This document shows positions 11,429 to 28,957 of a stretch of 50,773 bases of DNA, in pieces. This DNA is from Chromera velia (lineage: Eukaryota > Sar > Chromeraceae). Where the stretch lies: the NCBI GenBank assembly GCA_018398765.1, contig JAHBMJ010000312.1, positions 1-50,773 on the forward strand. The letters are read 5' to 3'. Every line of letters begins with the position of its first letter. Within the stretch, counting starts at the first letter, position 1. The translations under genes and the position numbers were made by a program. Under the pieces are notes generated by a model, which did not search any database, was not told the origin of the DNA, and worked only from the letters and a program-made list of their open reading frames with translations.

Positions 11429-12162
11429 GTGATTGGCCGCATGATTCGTGAAAGCAAGACTGTGAATGTCGATGTTAGGGATGAGGAAAGGGGAAAGACA
11501 GCCTTGATGGGGGCCACACGGACATTGTGCGGCTGCTGGTCGATGCGAAGGCCAACGTAGACATGGAGGACCAAGACGGAATGACGGCCGTGATGGTGGC
11601 CTCTGTGAACGGCCACACGGACATTGTGCGGCTGCTGGTCGATGCAAAGGCCAACGTGGACATGCTGAACAAACACGGAAACACAGCCCTGCTTGTGGCC
11701 TCTGACGAAGGCCACGCGGACATTGTGCGGCTGCTGGTCGATGCGAAGGCCAACGTGGACATGCAGGACAGAATATAGAGGAAGACAGCCCTACTTTGGG
11801 CCTCTGACAAAGGCCACACGGACATTGTGCGGCTGCTGGTGGATGCAAAGGCCAACGTGGACATGCAGGACAGAATATACAGAAAAACAGCCCTGCTTTG
11901 GGCCTCTGACAAAGGCCACACGGACATTGTGCGGCTGCTGGTCGATGCGAAGGCCAACGTGGACATGCAGGAGAAGCACGGAATGACAGCCCTGATGGGG
12001 GCCTCTGTCAACGGCCACACGGACATTGTGCGGCTGCTGGTGGATGCGAAGGCCAACGTGGACGTGAAGAACGACAACAGAAACACAGCCCTGCTTTGGG
12101 CCTCTGATAAAGGCCACACGGACATTGTGCGGCTGCTGACCGACGCAAAGGCCGGTGCTTAG
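11429..12162 (+). pseudogene. Decayed 3' ankyrin array, probably last exon of the preceding gene
   Basis: After an acceptor at 11428 (GCGCGCAG) the frame is in phase with the preceding exon, and the junction itself reads as an ankyrin repeat (GMTEVIGRMI...KTALMGA). The array has seven units almost identical in DNA to those at 9040-9660. It carries two lesions. At about 11513 a unit lacks 13 bp, exactly the segment between two GGCC copies in intact units; this shifts the frame and brings a stop at 11558-11560. In the original frame there is also a TAG at 11776-11778 where sister units have TAC. The remainder is open to a stop at 12160-12162. The spliced product would therefore lose nearly all of this array. 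Decay is clear; expression of the truncated form is unknown. Confidence 0.75.
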
Positions 12163-14430
12163 GGCCGGTGTTGCTCCAACCTTCCCCTAATTTCAGGTGA
12201 GCTGACCTGATAGAGATGCACTCTTGGATCGAGGCAGAATTTCAAAGCTAGATACAGCGAGTAGAGGGTCAAGCTGACAAGAGCTAAAAGCTGGTGTCTC
12301 AGACAAGAGGTGTTTGTGTACAGATCTTTAAAAAATTGCAAATTTTTAGTCTTCAGATCGGTCTATATACTAGGGTCTATATAGCTAACAGTTTATAGAC
12401 TCTGCGTATGGCGGCGGATGGTCAAACAAAAATTAATTTTCATTGACTTGGATTTATTAAATCACTCTAAAGTATAAAAACCAATCATGCACCTATACGG
12501 GTAATTTTTAAACAAAAAAACAAATAAAAAAAAATGTTCTCCAGACCCCTTTTTTTTTTTCACAACCATGATAGGGATGTAAAATTTACACCGTAAAAAC
12601 ACTGTTACACTAGGGAACCACACATTTCTTACATGAAAACAAAAACAAAAAAAACAAAAAAAAAGTGAAAATAACCAATTTTTTTTGTTTTTGTTTTTTT
12701 AATTACGTCTAGTCATGCACTGACTAGCATTCTATAGTATAGACTCGAATACAGTTCTGTGATTAAAATTACCTAAGTAGAAGTACCCCCGTAAGCTCAG
12801 GTCCTATCAAATACCCTAAGAAGTACCCACGAAAATTTAATGAGTTTGCAAGAAACCGCGCGTGGACGTCGGTGAAACCGGCCATTCTCAAGTTGAACGG
12901 ATGTGAACCAGTCAAATACTTAGTCCTAGACTTAGTCAAATACTATATGGGCGCCGGCCAGCGGAGTTGGTCAATGAAATTGAGCTCTCAATACTTCATA
13001 AACTAGTTTATAAACTAGTTCAATCCGAAGTTCATAAACTTTTGCGGGCTATGTACGACATACTCTAAGCTAGACTCCGAGTCCCTGCCAAGTTTCTAGA
13101 AGTTTTTCAGTACCGTTTAGTCTAGCGTTTAGTACTGTATACACACTTACTAGCTTGGGTACTATAAGCAATATTACTATAATATTATCCAGAGGCTCCA
13201 GAGCTGTATAGCTGAATTAAATATTTATAAAACTAGAATCAAAGTAGAAGTGTCTGTAAGAGTTTAGGCAACAACTTTGAATGTTTTTACAGAGTAGTAT
13301 CATAGTAGCTAGCATAGTACTAGGAAGATGAAGTTCGATGAAGTTCACTAGCTGGCTGCCAGGATTCAGTGACATTCACATGTCAACATTTGCATTGAAA
13401 AAAGGGCGAAGGGGAGTCTTCCAGGCGTATTACTAAAAATTCACGCCCACAGTTGACTCTCCCTCGCCTGTACGCACTCGCATGCACTTTTGCTGAAAAT
13501 CCCTGACTGTCGATCTGCGCCTGCCAATCGAAACCTTTGAAATTGAAATACTCTCACGGACCTCTTTGGGCGCATACAGCAATCAAATGGCTTTCCCTCT
13601 TTGGTCGGAAAGCGGTAAACAGTGAAGTTGACAAAGGGCAGTAAGAAAGCACTTTGGTGAGCAGGGCAAACATCGAGTCGAAAGCGTCACTCACTAGGTC
13701 ACTCATTCCACTTAATGATTTGTCGGTCAGTCAGTTGGTCAGAAGCGAACGAATGCTCACAATCCCACCATTCGAGCTCCTACACTTGGTCTGACAAGAT
13801 TCTTCGCTTTCTTTTTCTTCCAGAACAGTCTTTCCTTTTCGCTTTCACTTCCCACAAACCGTAACAGAAATCGACAACTCGTTTGCTGAAGAAATGAATC
13901 ACAACAAGCAAGGGTGCAACCCACTCCTCACCCCTTAAACCGAGAGACGAGACAGACAGAAAGACAGACAGATGAACCGCACGCCACCCAAAGTCGGTCT
14001 AGGTCCCCCCGACCAACCACAGAAAGGAAGGAAGAAAGCGTAAAGAAAACCACAGATAGAACACAGAAAGAAAAACATACGACAATCTGCGTGCTGATTG
14101 ACTAGACACAGGCAGAAAGAAAGACGCCCCCCCTCAGACCTGCCGTGTCTGATTTCTAATGCTTGTTCTTCTGGTCATGAAACCGCCCGTAAGAGGTCCT
14201 CTCCGGCTGCTTCTGTTTCCCCTCCTCGTTCATTTCTCGTCGTTTTCTCCAGCCCTCCTTCGTCGTCTCATTCCTTTGCTCCCTTCCCCCCTCTTCCCGT
14301 TTCTCCTGCTATTTCTCTTTTGATAATCGAGAATTTGTGGAGAGGTGTCAGTCAACACCCAAACCTTCCTCCATTTTCTTCTTTTCAACTCAGTTTTCCT
14401 GTTTTCTCCTCCCCTGAGTTTTTCATCCAT
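12163..14430. other. AT-rich intergenic DNA
   Basis: 12.2-13.4 kb is strongly AT-rich with A- and T-homopolymers. 13.4-14.4 kb is closer to genic composition and ends in the 3' flank of ADE2. The long open frame on the plus strand at 14098-14865 lies antisense to the last ADE2 exons and is pyrimidine-rich, so it is not treated as a gene. Confidence 0.5.
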
Positions 14431-17400
14431 TCAGTATGCTTCCCACCCTTTCTCCTTGAGCACCTCCACCTTCTTCAGCACAGTCTGTTCCGACTCCTTC
14501 TGGAACTTCTCGACGTTCGCTGCGACTCTCGGAAGGAAGGCGCTGACAATTCTGCACAGCAAAAAAAAAAACCAAAAAAAAAAAACGAATCACTGAATCA
14601 TTGGAATGCGAGTCTAGCAAAGACCAATAACAATCCACGGGCCCCGAGGAACGAACTTGTTCTTCTGGTGAACAATCATCGAGAAGGGACCGAACGCCAT
14701 TTCTTTTTTTTATTCCACTTCGTTCTCGAAATACAGGCTCTACCCCACAAGCAAGGCGCCGAAAAGAAAGCCAAAAGAAAAAGGAAACCAGCAAGCCTGC
14801 AACAATACAGAGAGAAGACAAAGGCGGCTTGCGAACCAAAGTGCTTTTCCCGTGTCCTCTGCTGACCGTGCTGCCAAGAGTGCGGCGTTTGCAGAGTTGT
14901 CAATGGCAACAGTGGCGACGGGGATTCCTTTGGGCATCTGCACAATCGAATGGAGGGAGTCGACGCCGTCCAGAAACTTCAACGCGATCGGGACGCCAAT
15001 CACAGGAAGAGACGTGAGAGATGCCGTCATGCCAGGCAGGTGCGCTGCTCCCCCTGCCGCAGCGATGATCACTTTCAGTCCCCTGCCTGCTGCGGCCTCT
15101 GCGTACTCGACCATCCTGTGGGGGGTCCGGTGGGCAGACACGACGGTGACTTCGAAGGGCACTTGGAGGTCTCTCAGCATCTCGCAGGCAGGCTTCATCT
15201 TCGGCAGGTCTGAATCTGCAGACGTGAAGGGCAGGCGGGAGGGTGAGAAGAGAGATATTCATTCAGACACATAAACACGCACAAGGTGATACAGATAAAA
15301 GTTCGGAGAGACTTTCACCTGCAAGAAGAGAGAGCGACGGAGACACACACGCGCCTGTGCATGCGAACAAACACACCACACATGCACATGCAAACACATG
15401 CACGCACGCACCCACACAGATAGAGGGAGCTGGCTTTTCTTCCGTCTCCACTATTTTTGGTTCACCATGAGATTCTCCACAAAAGCATTAAAAACGAAGG
15501 CGAGGCAGGCAGCCAGCCACGGTAGGCAAGCAGAGAGAGAAGCAGACAGACAGATGGGTACCCATGCACACAGAACAAGAACAAAGTCTTGCAGCACTCA
15601 CTAACTGACCAGATCCCATGATGATCCCCACCAGAGGTTGCACGGTCCCCTCTTCAATCGCAGTGAGAGCGGCAACCATGGGGGGTGTGCAGATGCCCTC
15701 GGGGACAGGGGGGAATCCGGGGAGTGCAAGCTCTCCGATGGCTCCCAGAAGTGTGCGTGTGCGAGCAAGGACGTCTCCCATGTCGCTTCCAACCAGAGTC
15801 ACATGACCCATTTTCCTCCCCGGTTTTGTCTCCGCCTTTCCGTACCAGTGTGCGTAAGCACCTGCACACGCAAATAGTTTCACATGAATACATGTTCATG
15901 AATGTTGTTTTGTCCGTTTTTCGGCACAGAACGACAGTCAGAGGACAGTCAGCCGCACGGCACAGCTACCACGAGGATATCAACGAGTACCAAAAGAGAG
16001 TAAGTTAGAGAAAGACCCGATTTGGCTCAGGGGCTGCACAAGATCCAGAAAGGCCGAGGGAGAGGGTGAATTCGACAAATGATTTGCCTGACTGACTTCC
16101 CTGACTGACTGACTGACTGACTGACTTGCCTGACTGACTGACCAGGAAGTTCGAGTGCTTTCAAGATCGGTGCCCGTGCGAGTTCAAATCCCTTCTCCCC
16201 CACGTCCCTGCCAAGGACGTTCACCATCACAGCAGCGCCCCCGGCTCCCTTGAAGGCCGTGCTGCCGAGAGGGAGACCGCTCACTGCCCTCATGTGCTGT
16301 TCAAATTGGGAACACTCACACGCCTCGATTGTGTAGTGACCAGAGTTGTGAGGTCGGGGGGCGATCTCGTTCAAAAGGACAGACCCTGAATGCAATAAAG
16401 TTAAAGTGAAGAAAATCAGGGAAAGTGAAAGGACGCAAACAGTCCATTTGTCGACACTGATTTATGGACGTCTTGTTGCCTTAGGCGGTTGTCTCACAAG
16501 AGCAGAACCCAGGACACGAAGCACATGACACGGAGAAGGAGAAATTGATGTTTGGTAGAGAGAAAAAAGAGAATGGCCACGCACATGGTGCCGCAGTCGG
16601 TTGGAGGGAAACGGGAGAAAACAAAACGCGTCAGCAGAAACACGGCAGAAAAAAGCCGCTCCGAGCGACACCTTTCGATTTTTCTCACGACGCCCATCAA
16701 CACACCCACTCCCTCACAACAGCCCGCACTGACCGTCCTTCAGAAGGAACATCTCCACCCCGAAGACACCCGCTCCACTCAAATGAGATACCGCGTCCTC
16801 TGCCACCCGTCTGGCCTTCTCTCGCACCTCCGCTGGCACCAATGCAGGCGCAATCACCAACCGCACCACGTGGTTGGCGTGGATGGTCTCGACACAGGGG
16901 TATGAGACGACCTGCAATCAACCGTTCAAACAAGATACACCCCCAAACACAAAAGCAAGAGCATGACCCCATTCCACCCCCGCCAGCAAAGGTGTCCTTC
17001 CAGCTGCACGCCTTGCTTCCGTCTCCTTCTCGAAAAGCCTTCCACCATACCACACTCCCTCTTCATTCATGTCTCCCCTTCAACATTTTGCTGTCTCTAT
17101 GTGGCAATCCATGTTCGTGTGCCGCCTCTCTGCCAGAGAAACACGCGCACCGCACCCACTCCAGGCACTCACCTTTCCGTCCAGACTCCTTGCCACCATG
17201 ACTGCAAGTTCCTTCACAAAGGGACAGAATTTCTCCACATAAACCTGACTGCCCCTCCCCCCAGTCAGCTTCTCGAAGGCCGAAGGGACGTCCTCAGCCG
17301 ACCGTACCAATGCGTTTCCATACCCGTCGTATGCGTTCTTCTTTGCCTTGAGGAGCAGCGGATATCCGAACGTCTTTGCAGCCTCCGTGACTGCCGCCTG

Positions 17401-18068
17401 ATCTGGAGCGTCACAAAACTCTGCACACTGCGACAATTCATTCAGACAGGAGAAGAATAATGACATGTCTGTACAACTCAAAGGCCAAAGAGGAGACGGG
17501 GAAGGAGCACAAGAGGAAGAGAAAGGAGACGGCGAGACGGGATATTGGAGAAACGTCCGTTTCACCATGTTCTCGTTAAGTTTGTCTCAAAAAACAACGT
17601 TCAAAGTTGTAAGAACAGCCAAGGAAAGAAAGGGGGACTGCATGTGAATGGGAAAACACGACAAAAGAAGGAGAGACGGACCGGAAGACCGCTGTCCCTG
17701 TAGAAGCAGTGCTGGAGATATTTGTCCTGAATGGTGCGGATTGTGGACACACTCGGCTGGACGTGCTTGCCGGACTTCTTCTCTGCCTCCTCCATAGCGT
17801 CACAGTTCACGTGTTCGATTTCAATCGTCAGCACATCTACCTTCTCAGCGAAACGAGCGATGTCGCTAGCATCTTTGAAGTTTCCTACGACGAACTGTTC
17901 GCTTGGAAGCGCAGCGGCACATGGAGCATTATTTGCATCTAGGGAAAAGATCTTGACATCCAGAGGGTACACACCCTCAATTACCATACGACCCAACTGT
18001 CCTCCTCCGAGGATCCCCACCTTCTTCTTCATCCCCTTCTCATACTCCTGATACTTGGAAGAACTCAT
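14431..18068 (-). CDS. ADE2: Phosphoribosylaminoimidazole carboxylase, PurK-PurE fusion (ADE2)
   Basis: Predicted enzyme of de novo purine synthesis converting AIR to CAIR, as the fused ATP-grasp (PurK-like) plus mutase (PurE-like) protein known from fungi and plants. Exons by frame and splice signals: 17682-18068, 17173-17427, 16734-16911, 16143-16385, 15610-15861, 14867-15215, 14431-14551. All six junctions keep phase, giving about 594 aa (yeast Ade2 is 571). Visible signatures: [11 protein letters not shown] near residues 18-28; ATP-grasp segments [15 protein letters not shown] and [17 protein letters not shown]; the PurE start GIIMGSDSDLPKM, created across intron 5; then SAHRTPHR and [11 protein letters not shown]; and a C-terminal EKGWEAY stop. 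No targeting peptide is seen, so it is probably cytosolic. Start chosen at the only ATG upstream of the Rossmann motif. Divergent from the gene at 18604. Confidence 0.93.
16086..16142. repeat. GACT tetranucleotide run in ADE2 intron 4
   Basis: Imperfect CTGA/GACT repeat abutting the ADE2 exon 4 donor. On the minus strand the repeat itself supplies GTCAGTCAG-type donor-like sequence, so several overlapping donor matches exist. Confidence 0.7.
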
Positions 18069-18603
18069 CTTTCTGCGTCGACGTCACAGAGACGCGAAGA
18101 GAGGCGGAAATTTGTGGAAGATGCTTGTACCGGAGACAACCTGCTCTGAGCCAACACAAGTGTGCTTGCGTTTTGTACGGAAGATCCTCGAATGTGGAGA
18201 TTTCATGAAAAAAAGAGGGTCGAGTTGAGAACATTCCATCAGTCCGACGACCTCTCTCCAACAATCCATGCAGTCAAGTCCTTCGTCCGGCCATTTTTTC
18301 GGGCACAAACGCGCACGCATTTTGCATGTAAATCGGCTCGTGCTCGGAATGGCTCATGCAGGTGATCCGTCATACAAACCCTGCTTGGCTGCTTCCGCTT
18401 TGTGTTGGTTCTCCTGCATGGGGTTCTTTTGAATCCTGATCTGTGCACTCGGCAGAGGCAGTGCAGAGTATGTAGTCACTTCGAACAGAAGCAGGACAGG
18501 AGTGATTTCAATCCGGACCTTGAACGCTTTTCCGCAAACCTTCTCACACGCCTTATTTCGATATTAATAGTCGAACCTGTCTTCCAATCCTTGATCGTTG
18601 ATC
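18069..18603. promoter_or_regulatory. Divergent intergenic region of ADE2 and the 18604 gene
   Basis: The 535-bp gap between two head-to-head start codons must hold the promoters and 5' leaders of both genes. No TATA box or other named element can be identified with confidence. Confidence 0.45.
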
Positions 18604-20780
18604 ATGGCGACTCCTGAGGAGTACGCTCAGAGTCTGAACAGGCTCTATTTCCAATCCCAGCCCAGTGCAGAGGACAGGTACGTCAGAAAGTTTCTTCAGC
18701 ATCTCTTTAGTCTCTGCCAACAGGTTGATCATCTTTGCGCTGCGTTTGGTTTCTGCAGGAATCACTGGAAGTTGAGGTTAATGAATCCGGCAACCAGAAT
18801 CGAAAGGTGAGGTGCAGATGATAACTCGTCCTCCGCCCTTCGTCCTCTTCGGCTTTGTTCTCACAAGCCATCATGAACTTCATTTCCTCCCTGTCAATCT
18901 CTGCAGACCCCCGCAGAGTCCTGTTCGTGTTGCTTACACCGAGAAGGTTCTCTCTGTGAAGGAAGCGAGAAAGGTCAGGCAATCTGTTCCACAAGATTCG
19001 GCTTCGCTCTGCCAGCACTTTTTCTGTCAGCAAGCCTGTTGTGGGACTTCACGCGAGTCAGACACATGTCCTGAAAATGCACACACACCTCGAAGCAAAA
19101 GTGCACACTTGCATATCTTCACGGGAATGTCAAAAGTATGCAAAGCAGTGACAGCACCTGTTTGCGCCTATCTTTCTGTGGCAGTGCGTTCATAGTTGTG
19201 CTGTGTCTCTGGCCTTCTTGGCTTGTGTGGAGACGTTTCGTAGGATTCAGCAATCGACATGGACTGACGGAACCTCATCTCTGTGCCTGTGTTTGTGTGG
19301 GTCTGTTGTCGCTGTGCAGATCTTTGACCGACCAGACAGTGCCCTTCCGGAAACCTTCTCACCCTCTGCACGTGATCAACGTGCACGAACAGCAGCTGAT
19401 GCTGCCATGGTGCTTGCTCTCTCCTCCTCTTCCGCTCCCTTCGGCCTCTCTTCTTCCTCTTCCTCTGCAGTGCCGACTGCAGTCCCCTCCTCATCACACT
19501 CTCCGAGGGACAGGGGGGTCTCGAGACTGGAACCGGCCGCTGCTGCAGTGGAGAGACGTGGAGTCAAACAGACAGCCTCTATCAGAGAAGGAGGAGAGAA
19601 GGGAGATAGATCGCAGCATGAGCCTGTTTTGAAGCGGAGTATGTCTTGTCTGTGTCTTCTTGAGGTGCCTTCTCAGTCTTCTGGTCACATCCGAAGACCA
19701 CAGGCTGCAGTGAGCACAGCAGTCTGCCTTCTCAGAGCAGCACACAGAGACCTGTCTCCGTCACAAGAGAGCAAAACCGCCGAGCCGCTTGGGTCCTCTC
19801 AGTCCCTCCGGAGATCCTTTTCCTCCCCCCTTCCCGTCTCCGTCAATACAGACGCAGCAGAGGGAATTGCCGTCTCCAATCATGCGACGGTGACCTCTCC
19901 TGCTGGGGCAGTGGATGCCCCCTCCTCTTCTGAGATGCCTCGTGTGATACTACCCGAGTTGACAGAAAGGACAGAAAAGGATGGGGGTTGGGATCAACCT
20001 ATGAAGGAGAACGTCGTTGGAGACAGCAGGGAGAGAGAGGAAGATCAGGAAACCCAAAGGGAACAAGGGGGAGAGGAGGAAGGGGAAGGAGACTCTCCTT
20101 CAAATGACTCAGAGGGGGATTCTGACGGCCCGCCGACCCCCTTTCAGTCTGCGCCCCTTCCGAACAGTTCCGTCTTGGCCGACTTCTCTGCCGACTATTT
20201 GAACAAACAGCGGAAGACCCCTGTTGCCTCCCGAGGATACTTTTTTTCCGGAGGGGTTCCGGTCTTTGCAAGGGGGGCAGACGTTCTTCTGGGGACATCT
20301 GCTACTGTAATCACAGCGCCCCCTTCTCAAGTCCGCATAGAAGAGGAATACATCAAACCGCCTAGAGAGGGGGACAGGCACAACGTGCCCCTACCTGCGT
20401 GGCTGAGGAGAACGCCGTCTCTCGAGGAGGCTATTGAGCGGGCACAGGCTGCAGGAGCGACGCTGGCAGGAGCGACGCTGGCTCTTGATGAAGACTCAGA
20501 CTCGGACATGGACTCTGTGGATGGGGACAGAGAGAGGGAGAGGGAGATGGAAGAGACGCGATCTGATCCTTCGGGAGAGAGGATGGAGGTTTGTCAGAGA
20601 GGAGAGACGACAGGGGAGAAGAGGGCTCGGATGGCAAATCGGGGGTGGTTAGAGAGAGTAGGCACGAGTCTGATGCAGGGAAAACTTGATTTGGGATTGG
20701 GTGGAGACAGGAAAGGAAGGCGATCCCCCCCTCCTCCTGGCAGAGGGGTAAGGGGAGCAGGGGGAGGTGCGACTGGATGA
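18604..20780 (+). CDS. Unknown mostly disordered protein, four exons
   Basis: Not recognised. Exons 18604-18677, 18759-18806, 18907-18973 and 19320-20780 join in phase through GTACGT, GTGAGG and GTCAGG donors and three TGCAG acceptors, giving about 549 aa. The first 65 residues (MATPEEYAQSLNRLYFQSQPS, then HWKLRLMNPATRIE) look folded and conserved-like. The large last exon is low-complexity: serine-rich near residues 90-120, acidic E/G/D-rich around 300-330, and a basic, proline- and glycine-rich C-terminus (GRRSPPPPGRG). A second ordered-looking island (SSVLADFSADYLNKQ, then ASRGYFFSGGVPVFARGADV) lies in the middle, followed by LPAWLRRTPSLEEAIERAQAAG. No signal peptide or transmembrane segment. 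Composition would suit a scaffold or nucleic-acid-associated protein, but that is speculation. Confidence 0.8.
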
Positions 20781-23471
20781 AGAATCAAGTCGAGGTGGAT
20801 TTGACTGGAATTTGTGTATCTCCATTTCTTTTTTCGGGACAATCGATTAAGAGAAAAAGAGAGAGACATGACGATCTACTGTGAAGTTTTGGACCCCTCC
20901 GTTGCGTGGTGTCGGTCTGTGACACTTTCTCTAACTTTGAGTGCATGCCTGACTGTGTTGACGGAGCGAGCGTACATGTATCTGTGGACTGGTTGGGTTG
21001 TGCATCCCTCTCGGCAAGTCAAAGGAGTTTGTTCTTTTTTTCAACCGGAAGTGTCTTTGTTTTTTTGCGAGTCCCATCCTGAACTTTTGTATGTGACTGA
21101 CTGGTCACCGAAAGAAGCCGCCAAAAGAAAGAGCTGTAAGGATGGCTCGATCGATGGGAGTTGGAAGAGATGGTGGCTTTGTGTTGCTGGCGCCAATGGA
21201 AGGAAGCAGAAGCTCACACCATAGATGAAGCATGTTCAGTGTAACATGCGGTGTTCGTCGCTCTCTTCTCCAGCTTTCGAAAGCATTGTTTCTGCGTTGT
21301 GTTCTGTGCGTGATGTACAGAGAATCTGGTTTATCATGGCAGCGTATGTAGTTACACTGTTTGATTTCTCGGGAAAGGAAGCTTGTCCATAATCTTGTGC
21401 AATCCCACAGGGCTTTTCTTATCTGCTTCATGTCTCTTTCGTGGATTGTGTGTCTGTCTGCCCGATCTGCGTACCGACGTACAGTCTGGATTTGGTTTCG
21501 TGTTTCTGCGTGAGTTCCGACTGCTACGTCGAAATGTTCCCTATGAAATTCTTGAAAATCTTTGGGGAAAATATTAAAAATTCATATTTTTAAAATGTTT
21601 TGATCACATTTTTAAAAAATATTAAGCATTTATTTTTTAAAAAGTATAAAGAATTAGAGCTTCATATTGAAAATACTAAGACTTCACGCAGCCCTAAAGC
21701 ATCCCTACCAGTATGAACACTCAATATAAAATAGTTTTCGAAAAAAAACAAAATTAATATTTGCATTGAAAAAATATTAAATAGAAAAAAAAATCTTAAA
21801 ATGTTAAAAATAAATATGTTTACTCACATTTTTGTAATATTTTCACATATGCAGAAGAGAAACGATTCCATAATTTTGATCATAAGTAAGGTTGACCTTC
21901 GTTGAAAAAATGGCTTTGAATTCGAAAGTTAAAACGGATTTGAAGGAGACAGATTTTTTTTCAATCCATGCATGCGTCACGCTTTTTTTTTTATCCTTTG
22001 CCGGGGTCTTGGCCCGAACTACCATGGTAGTGGTAGGGGCCCTTGGGCCCCTAAGTTACTGCCCCATTGTGAGGGGTTACTAGGAAGTCTGGGCTTGTGG
22101 GGCACTTAACTAGAAGTAGCATCGCTTAGCTCGGGCTAGGCTTGCGTAAGAACGGCATAGCTCGCGGGCGCACACGTATAATGACTGATCGATATGTGAG
22201 CATGCGCAGTGATACAATCAGTAGATCAAACACAAGAGTGGGTCTGATTCTAAGAGTCATCGCATAAGGCTTGACTGCCAGACTTACCGACTTCTCCCTC
22301 GGAACTATGTAGACTTTGACAAGGTATACAGTAGCGCTAGAGTACTCTCTTCTAGAAGCTACTGTTACTTATAAACCCCGTACGCCTCTTACACCCATGG
22401 TTACCAAAGTGACGGTAACTCGCCGCCCCCCCAAAGGGCCTGGTAGTAACCCCTAACCGTACTGTGTACATAGACCCTAATCCTAATCCTAAACTTTTTT
22501 TTTGTATATACTTTTATAGCTAGAGAAGTACATTGCATGACAGTAGGCTTGTCACAGTTAATTTTTAAAGATGAATTTGAATCTACTGATTTGAATACAA
22601 AAATTCAAGTTTTAAGTAGAGTGCCTATTAAAGTTTGTTGCAGCGGCATGTAAGTTGATATTGTACTACTATGCGTATAGCTAGCGCTATTGAAGAACAC
22701 TACTGCATTGCAGTCTGAAACGGTCTCAAACTGAGTCTCAAAGGTAGAAAGAGGAAGACAAATGCAGCATGCATGCACCACGTTTGTGTGTAATAAGAAT
22801 ACAACTGGTGGCTGTGCGTCTGATACTGCGTCACATACAGTTTGATTACATGCAGAAGGCGTGAATACTAAAAGCGCATCAACTGCAGGACGGACTACCG
22901 TGTGCGCATGGCCCCACTGGCCTGATCCACTAACTGGAACGTTACTCTATGCGAGACCAGTACTGCCCCACTACGCCACTGAACGTACTTCATGCGACCT
23001 GCACAGACCTTCATCGGGCTTCGATCTGTCTACATGTCCCCTGATGCCACCAAGGGTCTTCCTTTCTTCTCCAAACAAACAACTGAGCCCACCTGAAGGA
23101 ACCAGACAGGCCGTCTGTACGCACGTCTGGCACTTCATTCACTCACTCATTCACTCATGTGATCATTCATTCAGACAGTCGCGAACTCCTCCCCATTTTT
23201 TCTGTCGTTGGCGGGCTTTCTCTTCAAACACTCAAACGCTCAGTGACAGACTCCACCTTACTCCCCCTCACACACAGGACAATGCAATTAAAAGAAAGGA
23301 AGGGAAAGATGGACTCCGCCACGCCACACGCGGATCGATCGACTAGCTGAGTTGTCGGGGATTGAACGATGAAGGGATCCCGGATGCAGACACCTCCTGC
23401 AAACAGCCAGGGAGGCAGGCGGACAAGAAAGAACGGAGCCAAGACACACAAATAAATGCACGCACGCACGT
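20781..23471. other. Intergenic DNA
   Basis: 20.8-21.5 kb is probably 3' UTR and flank of the preceding gene. 21.5-22.7 kb is AT-rich, with short palindromes around 22020-22060 (CCATGG, GGGCCC) and a partial inverted match (AGGGGTTACTA near 22071 and its complement near 22450). No gene is supported. Confidence 0.5.
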
Positions 23472-23521
23472 ACACACACTTACACACACACACACACACA
23501 CGCACAAGCACGCGCACACGC

Positions 23522-23561
<40 letters not shown>

Positions 23562-23645
23562 ACACACACACACACATACACATACACATACACACGCACA
23601 CGCACACGCACACGCACACGCACACACACGCACACGCACACGCAG
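23472..23645. repeat. CA dinucleotide microsatellite
   Basis: Interrupted (CA)n with CG and TA variants, immediately downstream of the PDS stop codon. It generates long spurious Cys-Val or His-Thr open frames on both strands. Confidence 0.95.
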
Positions 23646-23868
23646 AGAAAGAGAAAGAGAGAGGTAGACGACGAAAGATTTGAATGTCTGAAGGAACAGG
23701 ATACGCAGAAGTCACGCCAGCACGACGCCACGCAGAAAAGCAGAGGCACACAACGCAAAAGAGAGAAGTTGACGACGCGAAAGAGAGGCGGAAAAGAAAA
23801 GGAGACAGCCAAGGGGGAAAGAGGAAGTCGAACAGAAGAGCAGACAGAGGAAGAGAGCCTTTGATCAC

Positions 23869-28504
<4,636 letters not shown>

Positions 28505-28957
28505 CGTGCCCACTGCTTCCCGGATGGAAAACAGAATGCCTGCCACACCCCGAGAGATTCAACTTGTCTACGTATCTACTTCTTGACCCATCCACGGAGA
28601 AGAGAAGACCTGCAGAGTGGGCACCTTCCCTCTTAAAGCTTAGAGACGGCATCGCAGATCTTCGGGGCTAGTTGGACTATGCTGGACTGGACCATCTTGC
28701 AGCGAAGCGCACCACAGAATCTCCGAACTTAGTGAGATATTTTTTGACTCTGTATTCTTCATTTTTACAAAAATATTTTGAAAAATGATAAATCGGATAC
28801 TATAAGGCCGCTCTGTATGACAAATTTAAACTAATTATTTTAATTTTATTCGAAAATAAAAATTCAAATACAGATATATATATACTGTAAGCCCTCATAA
28901 TTTTTGCGACTTGCGTGCTTGCCTGCCTGCTGCACGTCTTCTTCGCGTCTTAGATCA
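28505..28957. promoter_or_regulatory. Divergent intergenic region of PDS and the HAD-like gene
   Basis: A 453-bp gap separates the start codons of two head-to-head genes; its centre (about 28735-28885) is AT-rich. It should contain both promoters. No individual element is identifiable. Confidence 0.45.

Noticed and set aside
11475-12125. 216-codon open frame on the minus strand across the ankyrin array (and similar ones at 8975-9879)
   Set aside because: It is the antisense of a 99-nt repeat; an open antisense frame in one unit is open in all, so length is not evidence of coding.
14098-14865. 255-codon plus-strand frame
   Set aside because: Antisense to ADE2 exon 7 and intron 6, with pyrimidine-tract composition and no domain.
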